Source: JAZDOH01 sp043798815 (GTDB taxonomy: Bacteria; Patescibacteriota; Gracilibacteria; UM-FILTER-43-11). Taken from it: a stretch of DNA of 12,886 bases. The notes beneath the pieces were generated by a model. It did no database searches and had not been told where the DNA came from. It saw nothing but the letters and a program-made list of their open reading frames with translations. Of the stretch, positions 7,570 through 12,886 are shown piece by piece. Position numbers and translations under genes: made by a program. Position 1 is the first letter of the stretch; each line of letters starts with the position of its first letter. The stretch lies in the NCBI GenBank assembly GCA_043798815.1, contig JAZDOH010000086.1, forward strand, positions 1 through 12,886, written 5' to 3'.

Positions 7570-9258
7570 TTAGGTTTTGATCACGCGTAAAATTTCTTCC
7601 ACCGTGGTCATGCCGTTAAGAACTTTAGCGATGGAATCGTCTAGCATGGTGGTCATGCCTTCTTCGATGGCTAGTTTTTTGATTTGATCCGCGTCCGCGT
7701 TCTGCATGATCATTTTGCGGATGGGATCCGTGACTTCCAGGATTTCAAACACACCCACGCGTCCCGCAAACCCTGTACCCGCGCACAGGCTGCAGCCCAC
7801 CCCTTTGTACAACAACGGAATTTTGCATTCGCTGGTCAGTTTTTCCAAAACCTGAGCGGGGAAGAAGTCACGAAGCTGGGCCATGTCGGCCTCGTGGCTC
7901 TGGATGCATCGCTGGCAAATCCGGCGCACCAGGCGCTGGGCGATGATGATGTTGACGGTGGAGGCGATTAAAAATGGTTCTACTCCCATTTCGAGCAGAC
8001 GCGGCAAAGTCGTGGCCGCGTCGTTTGTATGCAAAGTGGAAAGAACCAAATGCCCCGTCATGGCTGAATTCACCGCGATATCCGCCGTTTCTTCATCGCG
8101 AATTTCTCCCACCATGATGATGTCCGGATCCTGGCGAACGATGGAACGGAGCCCTGAAGCAAAGGTGAGCTTGGCTTTGGGATTCACCTGGATTTGGGTG
8201 ATGCCTTCGATGTTGTATTCCACCGGCTCTTCAATGGTGTCGATGTTTACTTCGCTGGTGTTCAGAATTTTAAGTACCGCGTACAAACTGGTGGTTTTTC
8301 CGGAACCTGTAGGACCAGTGACCAGAATCATGCCCCATGGTTTGGCAATGTTGGCGTAGAGTTTTTTAAAATCCCTGTCGCCCAGGCCAAGGTCTTCCAA
8401 ACTGAGTTGTCGGGATTTTTCGGAAAGCAAGCGCATGACCACGTTTTCCCCTTTGGTGGTGGGCACTACGGAAACGCGGATGTCCGCCGACTCCTCTTCT
8501 ATATCAAAAGCGATTTTACCGTCCTGTGGAGCCTGATGTTCGTCGGTGTGCATCCGGCACATGACTTTAATTCTGGTGATCACGAGGTCATGGATGTTGC
8601 GCGGAATTATGACAATGTCATGCAGCACTCCATCCATGCGAAAGCGGACGACTGTGTGATCGGTTTGAGGATCAATGTGAATGTCCGACGCCTTTTTTTT
8701 GTAGCCGTGAGTGATGAGCAAATCGACGAGTTTGACCACCGCGCTGTCTTTAGCGCTGCCAAACGCCGCTTCATTCGCGTGGGCGCGAATGAGTTTGTCG
8801 AATTCCTCTTCGATTTCCTCCTGGTAACGATACAGGTTTTCCGCGATGTCACGCGGGGTGACGTAATGCGGCAGTACCGGCGCTCCTACCTTTTTTTGGA
8901 GGAGATGTAAAAGCTGTGTGTCTTCGGGGTGATTCATGGCCACTTTGACCCCTTCTGATGTACGACTGAAGGCAAGGGTTTTTTGCGCCCTTGCTACGGA
9001 CTCAGGAATCAGCCTGAGCACATCCTCTTCAATTGCCTCGTGACGCAGGTTCACAAAATTCCAGCCATGAATGTCCGCAATGATTTTCCCTGCGTCCGCG
9101 TCATGCAAAAAACCCTTTTCCAAAAAAATCATTTCAAACGTTTTTTGCCGCTTTTTAGCCTCCGTTTCGATTTCCTGAATTTGAATGGGGCTGAGGAATT
9201 TTCCCTGCTTTAAAAAATCAATTAATCGTTCGTCGGTTTGCAGTGCTACGACAGGCAT
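7570..9258 (-). CDS. pilB: PilB/GspE-type pilus extension ATPase
   Basis: This 562-aa cytoplasmic hexameric ATPase powers pilin extraction and filament assembly. Residues about 10-145 are a MshEN/T2SSE N-terminal domain. The catalytic part has the Walker A GPTGSGKT (315-322), an Asp box ending near the IEEPVEY segment (342-348), Walker B DPDIIMVGEIRDEET (377-391) and the His box TGHLVLSTLHTNDA (401-414). Two CxxC pairs (C448/C451 and C489/C492) form the zinc site typical of PilB/GspE and absent from PilT, which supports the extension role. The length is normal. It is the first gene of the operon, with a promoter directly upstream. No PilT retraction ATPase is in the window, so retraction cannot be judged. 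Confidence 0.95.
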   Translation of the reverse strand: MPVVALQTDERLIDFLKQGKFLSPIQIQEIETEAKKRQKTFEMIFLEKGFLHDADAGKIIADIHGWNFVNLRHEAIEEDVLRLIPESVARAQKTLAFSRTSEGVKVAMNHPEDTQLLHLLQKKVGAPVLPHYVTPRDIAENLYRYQEEIEEEFDKLIRAHANEAAFGSAKDSAVVKLVDLLITHGYKKKASDIHIDPQTDHTVVRFRMDGVLHDIVIIPRNIHDLVITRIKVMCRMHTDEHQAPQDGKIAFDIEEESADIRVSVVPTTKGENVVMRLLSEKSRQLSLEDLGLGDRDFKKLYANIAKPWGMILVTGPTGSGKTTSLYAVLKILNTSEVNIDTIEEPVEYNIEGITQIQVNPKAKLTFASGLRSIVRQDPDIIMVGEIRDEETADIAVNSAMTGHLVLSTLHTNDAATTLPRLLEMGVEPFLIASTVNIIIAQRLVRRICQRCIQSHEADMAQLRDFFPAQVLEKLTSECKIPLLYKGVGCSLCAGTGFAGRVGVFEILEVTDPIRKMIMQNADADQIKKLAIEEGMTTMLDDSIAKVLNGMTTVEEILRVIKT

Positions 9259-9285
9259 AAAAACACATTAAGAATTAATCTCAAC

Positions 9286-9314
9286 ATTTTAGCATATTTA
9301 AGAGAGAAAAACAA
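9286..9314 (-). promoter_or_regulatory. Promoter of the pilus operon (upstream of pilB)
   Basis: On the minus strand a -35 TTGTTT (9309-9314) is 17 bp from a -10 TAAAAT (9286-9291), and the -10 is preceded by TGC, an extended -10. Transcription would start near 9279, giving a leader of about 20 bases before the pilB ATG at 9258. It lies in the 67-bp gap after abiEii. I see no terminator in that gap, so readthrough from the abiE genes is also possible. Confidence 0.6.
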
Positions 9315-9325
9315 CTGTCATTTAA

Positions 9326-10105
9326 CTATTCGAGTGGCGTTTGCGCGAAAAATTTTGGAAATAATTCAACCTTACGGGCATCATCTGACTTAAAAAGAAA
9401 CGATTGTACATCCCGACCCAATTCCCCAAAATCAAACCCGGCAATCGATTCCATGAATTTTTCTCGCAGTGTTTGTGCATCCCCAATGCCCATTTTCACT
9501 TTCAGATAAGCGTAATTCGGCTTGGTAAACGAAAGCAAAAATATGATGTCATAAAAATCGCGCCCCTTGGTACGTTTACGACTGACGGCGGCGTGAATTT
9601 TTTGAGAAAGCAGAATGTCAGGCGGTGTCACAAAAATCTCGGATAACACATCAAATTTATTCAATGTTTTTTTATCCGGCTGGTACGGAAAGTGGTGTGC
9701 CGCGCTGTCAATCTGGATAAGTATCTTCTCCTCCTGGTGCGGTGAAAGTTCATTGAGGAACAGAATGTCCGGCAAACGTACACGACATCGGTAAGCGCCC
9801 TTGGCAACAGTATCAACTTTAACTTTGAGTCCTTCTAATTCCAGCTTAGCGCGCACTTTCTGCGCGAGGCCGTCAAATTCATCCTCACGTAGACCGAAAT
9901 TATCAAAATCCAGATCTTCTGAAAATCGCGTATTCCCATACACAATGCGCAGAGCTGTACCGCCGAGAAATGAGAGTTTGGCGGCATATTCGGAAACAAA
10001 TATGATCTCCAGAATCTTGTATTGCAGATACTCGCGCAAAAGGTGACGCCTGAAGGGTCTTAATGCTTCCGGATATTGTTGTTCTATTTCCTGAAGGATG
10101 AGCAT
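9326..10105 (-). CDS. abiEii: AbiEii-type nucleotidyltransferase toxin
   Basis: This 259-aa protein belongs to the AbiEii/AbiGii (DUF1814) family of nucleotidyltransferase-like toxins that act in abortive phage infection and type IV toxin-antitoxin systems. Residues GGTALR (48-53) and FSEDLDF (61-67, acidic pair D64/D66) form the nucleotidyltransferase core. D133 in ILIQIDSA is a likely third acidic residue. The SQKIHAAVSRKRTKGRDFYD segment (167-186) matches the family's conserved Lys and R-D-x-Y-D motif. All key motifs are present, so the toxin looks intact. Its ATG follows the antitoxin TAA by one base, so the two are translated together. Related family members modify tRNA; the target here is unknown. 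Confidence 0.9.
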   Translation of the reverse strand: MLILQEIEQQYPEALRPFRRHLLREYLQYKILEIIFVSEYAAKLSFLGGTALRIVYGNTRFSEDLDFDNFGLREDEFDGLAQKVRAKLELEGLKVKVDTVAKGAYRCRVRLPDILFLNELSPHQEEKILIQIDSAAHHFPYQPDKKTLNKFDVLSEIFVTPPDILLSQKIHAAVSRKRTKGRDFYDIIFLLSFTKPNYAYLKVKMGIGDAQTLREKFMESIAGFDFGELGRDVQSFLFKSDDARKVELFPKFFAQTPLE

Positions 10106-10106
10106 A

Positions 10107-10727
10107 TTATTCTTGGTTATGTATGAATGTCAGAAGTCTTTTTAAGCACAGCATCAAACGCTTGTTCCCAAAAGCCGCCGCATATTGGTTTAGTTTGGCC
10201 ATATCCGCCTTGGCCAAAAATTCTTCACTATTGAAACGCCATTCGTAAAAATCAGATTCCCTGGCCATTGTAGGATGAAGATATAGATAATCCAATACCG
10301 CTTTTTCTATTTCGGCCATCTTGTAATTCTGCCCCGCATGCTTTTCCAGTCGATAACCGAATAAGAGCTCTGGTTTGATTTTTCGATAAGAAAACCCCGC
10401 AATGGGTGTTCTAAAGGTCGCTGTTTTTCGGCTGGAAGCGGAAGTGACCGTATAAACCCCCTCCGGAATGAGGCCATAATATGAAAGTGCCATCTCAAAG
10501 GAAACATAGGATGGAGCGTAAAGCCGGTTTGCAATTAAAAACAATGTTTTTTCGCTGAGCGCGAGATCCGCAAACATATAATATCCCCGGCGAAGCTTCT
10601 TGATGTGCCCCTTGGCCTGCCATTCATTCAGCCGCGAACGATAAAATTTAGCTTCAATTTTGCGTATATCACTCAAAGTAAAAACTGTAAAATTTTTGAG
10701 CCGCTCTCTTAATTCCAAGTACTTCAT
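10107..10727 (-). CDS. abiEi: AbiEi-type antitoxin and transcriptional autoregulator
   Basis: This 206-aa protein matches the AbiEi antitoxin layout. Residues about 13-52 are a winged-helix DNA-binding domain (FTLSDIRKIEAKFYRSRLNE, later KKLRRGYYMF). The rest is the AbiEi C-terminal domain (SYVSFEMALSYYGLIPEGVY, then AEIEKAVLDYLYLHP). In characterised AbiE systems this protein binds inverted repeats in its promoter and represses the operon. I chose the ATG at 10727. An in-frame TTG at 10787 lies upstream of the -10 element and could not be in the mRNA. A perfect inverted repeat sits in the short leader and is the likely operator. A recombinase gene ends just upstream. Confidence 0.88.
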   Translation of the reverse strand: MKYLELRERLKNFTVFTLSDIRKIEAKFYRSRLNEWQAKGHIKKLRRGYYMFADLALSEKTLFLIANRLYAPSYVSFEMALSYYGLIPEGVYTVTSASSRKTATFRTPIAGFSYRKIKPELLFGYRLEKHAGQNYKMAEIEKAVLDYLYLHPTMARESDFYEWRFNSEEFLAKADMAKLNQYAAAFGNKRLMLCLKRLLTFIHNQE

Positions 10728-10736
10728 ATATTTCTG

Positions 10737-10760
10737 AAGAGTACGTTTTTTAGTACTCTT
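10737..10760. promoter_or_regulatory. Inverted repeat in abiE leader, likely AbiEi operator
   Basis: Two perfect 8-bp arms, AAGAGTAC (10737-10744) and GTACTCTT (10753-10760), flank an 8-bp A/T-rich spacer. The repeat begins at about the predicted transcription start and ends 9 bp before the abiEi ATG. AbiEi proteins are known to repress their operon through inverted repeats, so this is the best operator candidate. It could also form a weak hairpin in the mRNA. Confidence 0.65.
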
Positions 10761-10767
10761 TGGAATT

Positions 10768-10796
10768 ATTATAGCGATTTTGATCAATTAAATCAA
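10768..10796 (-). promoter_or_regulatory. Promoter of the abiEi-abiEii operon
   Basis: On the minus strand a -35 TTGATT (10791-10796) is exactly 17 bp from a perfect -10 TATAAT (10768-10773). Transcription would begin near 10761, at the edge of the inverted repeat. The promoter fits tightly between the recombinase stop (10816) and the abiEi ATG (10727), and it rules out the upstream TTG start for AbiEi. Confidence 0.8.
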
Positions 10797-10815
10797 GCCG
10801 ATTATCCGATTATAT

Positions 10816-11631
10816 TCAAAGAGGGCTCGCGATTTTTTGGAGCGCATTGGTCGTTACCTGGGTATAAAGCTGTGTAGTACGGATGTTCGCGTGACCCAAT
10901 AGCGCCTGCACATACCGCACATCCGTCCCGTTTTCGAGCAGGTGTGTGGCAAAACTGTGCCGGAGCGAATGGAACGTGGCGTCTTTTTGGATTCCGGTTT
11001 TTTGCAGAGCATCGACAAAAATCTTCGACGCCGTGCGTGACGTCAGCCGCCCCCCACGCTCACTTTCAAAAACATACTCATCGCCCGCTTTCCCCACTAT
11101 CCTCGTCGATAATTCAGCCAATAATTTTTCCGGCAAGATTGTAATCCTATCTTTTTTCCCCTTGGCCTCTTTGATGTGCAGTGTCCCCTCCCCCAGCTGG
11201 AGATCCTTGACCCGCAAGCTCACCACTTCACTGATCCGTAAGCCCGCCCCATACGCCAGCGCGACCATCAACCGATGCTTTGCATTTTGAATGCTATCGA
11301 TAATTTTCCGAATCTCCTCGCGCGAAAGCACAATCGGAAGTTTTTGAGACCGCTTGGCAAAACGGATATCGATTTTTTGGTACACCCTGGCAACTTGATA
11401 ATAAAAAAATTTGATGGCATTCAGATACAAATTAACCGTCTGTGACGCGTATCCCTTTTCATGCTTTCTCAATAAAAAAGACCGAATAGCCTCCACCCTC
11501 AATCGCCGATAATCCGAACCGGCAAACAAAAAATATTCCCGCAAACAAGCGGTATAAGCCCTGATTGTTTTAGGGCTGTAATTGCGCAGTTTCAGCTCAT
11601 TTGTTACCGCGCTCAGGTCATCTTGTATCAT
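10816..11631 (-). CDS. Tyrosine site-specific recombinase (XerC/D-like integrase)
   Basis: This 271-aa protein is a complete tyrosine recombinase that cuts and rejoins DNA at specific sites. Residues about 1-85 are the SAM-like core-binding domain (LRNYSPKTIRAYTACLREYF). The catalytic domain holds R132 (GAGLRISEV), K157 (AKGKKDR), H221 and R224 (HSLRHSFATHLL), H247 (LLGHANIRTTQLY) and the nucleophile Y256, so all active-site residues are present. It lacks the extra segment of integron IntI integrases between the Lys and the HxxR box. It is either a mobile-element integrase or a Xer-like protein; the neighbouring toxin-antitoxin pair and a nested palindrome upstream favour the mobile view. I see no clear promoter, and it ends 20 bp before the abiE -35 with no terminator. 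Confidence 0.9.
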   Translation of the reverse strand: MIQDDLSAVTNELKLRNYSPKTIRAYTACLREYFLFAGSDYRRLRVEAIRSFLLRKHEKGYASQTVNLYLNAIKFFYYQVARVYQKIDIRFAKRSQKLPIVLSREEIRKIIDSIQNAKHRLMVALAYGAGLRISEVVSLRVKDLQLGEGTLHIKEAKGKKDRITILPEKLLAELSTRIVGKAGDEYVFESERGGRLTSRTASKIFVDALQKTGIQKDATFHSLRHSFATHLLENGTDVRYVQALLGHANIRTTQLYTQVTTNALQKIASPL

Positions 11632-11741
11632 CTTATGATTGGATTAAAATGCTAATGATTCTTCGGGATTGCAACTTTGGAGGCCGATCTTACCCCATTT
11701 TTCCCAACAGCGCAATGGCTAACGTTCCCACCCACCCTCCC

Positions 11742-11813
11742 GTTTCTATACGCCAGGATTGCCGATAACCTACCAATTTCGGTATCATATCGGCAAACAC
11801 GTCGTATAGAAAC
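11742..11813. repeat. 72-bp nested palindrome near the recombinase
   Basis: The outer arms are a perfect 11-bp inverted repeat, GTTTCTATACG (11742-11752) and its complement (11803-11813). Inside are symmetric 8-base unpaired stretches, then a 7-bp stem GCCGATA/TATCGGC (11761-11767, 11788-11794), 3-base unpaired stretches, a 4-bp stem TACC/GGTA and a 6-base loop. No T run follows, so it is not a typical terminator. The layout of long arm, unpaired spacer, second arm and apical stem resembles folded recombination sites such as attC, but the attC box sequences are absent. Confidence 0.75.
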
Positions 11814-11893
11814 CAGTTAAGCAACATACATTTTTTTCTATTTAGATGTTTCCCGTTCCGATTTCTTAGAATACAAGGGGTGTAAAACAAGAT

Positions 11894-11922
11894 TTTTTAT
11901 TTTTATGAAGGGGGGTTATAAT
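11894..11922 (+). promoter_or_regulatory. Possible promoter for the GrpE-like/Hsp70 genes
   Basis: A perfect -10 TATAAT (11917-11922) lies about 65 bp before the ATG at 11988. The -35 at 17-bp spacing (TTTTTA, 11894-11899) is poor, and no extended -10 is present. It is the only reasonable plus-strand candidate that leaves room for a leader. Confidence 0.3.
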
Positions 11923-11987
11923 GTATATTCTCCACTGTATACGAAAATAATTTATTTATTTTTTGACAAACTAATTTACGGACGGTT

Positions 11988-12506
11988 ATGAACAATTTTA
12001 TTTTTTCAACACCATTCAGCTTAGCAATCATTAGCCTCTGCGTTTTAGTTTTTTCTGTACTGATCTACTGCTTATTGCGAAAAACTGAAATAAGCACAGA
12101 TAAGTTCGATGAACTTTATCTCAAAATAAAGGAAGAAATTAAATCTGCAGTGACTCCCAAATTCATGGGTGTTTCGATCGAGGCAAATGAAATTACCGAT
12201 CTTGCGATTGAAATATGGCGTATCGAACAACGCATCGCTAAATCCGCCTCAAACCTACCGGAGAATCACCTTAAGGGCTTAGAAAACTCCATACAAAAAA
12301 TGAGACGGTATCTTGAGAAGTACGACATAGAAATTATCGACTACAAGAATATTAGATACAACGACGGACTTAATCTCGACATCTTATCTGTGGAAAAAGA
12401 CCCCTCCCTCTCAGAGCAGATGATAAAGGAAACAGTTGAACCGACGATCATGCTTAAGGGCCAAGTTGTTCGCAAGGCAAAAATAATTTTGCTCAGCAAT
12501 CATTAA
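11988..12506 (+). CDS. Membrane-anchored protein with GrpE-like C-terminus
   Basis: This 172-aa protein has one N-terminal membrane helix (about residues 9-30, SLAIISLCVLVFSVLIYCLL), then a charged, helical stretch (about 35-110) that could form a coiled coil. The C-terminal part (about 115-170) has a GrpE-like pattern: YNDGLNLDILSVEKDP, then ETVEPTIMLKGQVVRKAKII. In GrpE a similar ending, G-x-x-hydrophobic-x-x-R-x-A-x-V-x-V, forms the beta domain that opens Hsp70 to release ADP. The gene lies 10 bp before an Hsp70-family gene on the same strand. I infer a membrane-bound nucleotide-exchange partner for that Hsp70, but similarity is weak and the protein could simply be an unknown partner. Codon use is more A/T-rich than in the pilus genes. 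GGACGG just before the ATG is too close to be a normal Shine-Dalgarno sequence. Confidence 0.8.
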   Translation: MNNFIFSTPFSLAIISLCVLVFSVLIYCLLRKTEISTDKFDELYLKIKEEIKSAVTPKFMGVSIEANEITDLAIEIWRIEQRIAKSASNLPENHLKGLENSIQKMRRYLEKYDIEIIDYKNIRYNDGLNLDILSVEKDPSLSEQMIKETVEPTIMLKGQVVRKAKIILLSNH

Positions 12507-12516
12507 ATTTACTAGT

Positions 12517-12886
12517 ATGGCCAGCCAACAAAACATTCAAATAGGCATTGATCTTGGCACAACGAATTCGTCCGTTGCCATCAATAACAATGGCAATATC
12601 GAAATTGTAAAAAAACCAGGGGGCGTAGAGTATACGCCGTCAGTTTTTGGCTTCGACAAAGCCAAAAACAAAGTAGTTGGCCAGAAGGCTTACGAGAGTT
12701 TTTACAAGGACGCATCGGAGGAGGAAATAAGAAACTACAAGCCCGAAGTTAAACGATTGATGGGTACTTCGGAAAAGTTTCTATTTGAAAGGGTTAATGT
12801 AGAAATGGGGCCGGAGGAAATTTCCGCAGAGATTTTGAAAAGTCTCAAGGAAGATATTTTACGGAAATATCCGGACTTTAGCACCG
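12517..12886 (+). CDS. Hsp70-family (DnaK-like) ATPase, partial (C-terminus beyond window)
   Basis: The ATG at 12517 opens a frame that runs to the window edge (123 residues). It begins with a clear Hsp70 phosphate-1 motif, IGIDLGTTNSSVAI (about 9-22), followed by GGVEYTPSVFGF (like the NRTTPS region of DnaK), VVGQKAYES, VKRLMGT (about 79-85) and MGPEEISAEILKSLKEDI (about 97-114). These are subdomains IA and IB of the nucleotide-binding domain. An insertion-like charged stretch (KDASEEEIRNYKPE) replaces the usual short DnaK spacing, so this is probably a specialised Hsp70 rather than the housekeeping DnaK; that is inference. The substrate-binding domain, if any, is not visible. It follows the GrpE-like membrane gene by 10 bp and should share its transcript. 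Confidence 0.92.
   Translation, partial: MASQQNIQIGIDLGTTNSSVAINNNGNIEIVKKPGGVEYTPSVFGFDKAKNKVVGQKAYESFYKDASEEEIRNYKPEVKRLMGTSEKFLFERVNVEMGPEEISAEILKSLKEDILRKYPDFST

Larger units (their letters stand above)
11632..11987. other. Divergent intergenic region between recombinase and GrpE-like gene
   Basis: This 356-bp gap separates the minus-strand recombinase from the plus-strand chaperone-like genes. It holds a 72-bp nested palindrome (11742-11813), A/T-rich stretches, and a TATAAT at 11917-11922 on the plus strand. A 66-codon minus-strand frame (11690-11890) crosses the palindrome and shows no recognisable domain, so I do not call it. No tRNA or other RNA gene is seen. Confidence 0.6.

Noticed and set aside
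8194..8910. 238-codon plus-strand frame opposite pilB.
   Set aside because: It lies wholly antisense to the well-supported ATPase domain, is rich in His/Phe/Val from complementary codons, and has no domain.
10728..10787. TTG start for AbiEi at 10787, adding 20 residues.
   Set aside because: It lies upstream of the -10 TATAAT, and the added residues would be encoded by the promoter and operator.
11717..11822. Integron attC site: GTTAAGC (11816-11822) fits GTTRRRY and GGCTAAC (11717-11723) is close to RYYYAAC.
   Set aside because: The left box does not match the consensus, and the boxes sit 18 and 2 bases from the palindrome arms, so they would not pair as R'/R''. The recombinase also lacks the IntI-specific insertion.
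11690..11890. 66-codon minus-strand frame in the intergenic region.
   Set aside because: It crosses the nested palindrome, has no recognisable domain and no ribosome-binding or promoter signal, and its sequence does not look protein-like.
11963..11992. Perfect -35 TTGACA followed at 17-18 bp by TTATGA/TATGAA.
   Set aside because: The -10 would overlap the ATG at 11988, and the GrpE-like frame has no good later start, so it cannot drive this gene.
1..12886. CRISPR array, tRNA, rRNA, riboswitch or insertion sequence; recoded TGA.
   Set aside because: No regularly spaced repeats, cloverleaf, conserved RNA core or transposase was seen. TGA acts as a stop at natural ends of several genes.

Overview
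The window most likely comes from an uncultivated bacterium of the Patescibacteria/CPR type, possibly Peregrinibacteria-like. This is an inference from style, not from a marker gene. The signs are a compact type IV pilus (T4P) operon without pilN/pilO/pilQ, short intergenic gaps, and start codons with almost no recognisable Shine-Dalgarno sequences. TGA is used as a normal stop (for example in the histidine kinase, PilC and the recombinase), which argues against the recoded Gracilibacteria/Absconditabacteria.

Layout. (1) Bases 1-2617, minus strand: a two-component pair, a membrane histidine kinase (Cache-HAMP-PAS-HisKA-HATPase) followed by a response regulator that runs off the left edge. (2) Bases 2646-9314, minus strand: a pilus operon in the order promoter, pilB, pilC, gspH/fimT-like, pilV-like, pilW-like, pilX/gspK-like, pilM, pilin, terminator. 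PilB powers assembly on the PilC platform, PilM is the cytoplasmic adaptor, the four minor pilins would prime the tip and the last gene would be the main pilin. No pilT, pilD, pilN or pilO is present here. (3) Bases 9326-11631, minus strand: an AbiEi/AbiEii toxin-antitoxin pair with its own strong promoter and an inverted repeat in its leader, preceded by a complete tyrosine recombinase. (4) Bases 11632-11987: a divergent intergenic region with a striking 72-bp nested palindrome. (5) Bases 11988-12886, plus strand: a small membrane-anchored protein with a GrpE-like tail, then the start of an Hsp70-family protein cut by the right edge.

Main points of interest. The gspH/fimT-like gene is split by a frameshift in a run of nine T; one base fewer restores a full 159-aa pseudopilin. 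The nested palindrome beside the recombinase has the layout of a folded single-strand recombination site, although it lacks attC consensus boxes. The membrane GrpE-like/Hsp70 pair next to a recombinase and an AbiE system looks like an accessory, possibly defence-related, chaperone locus.
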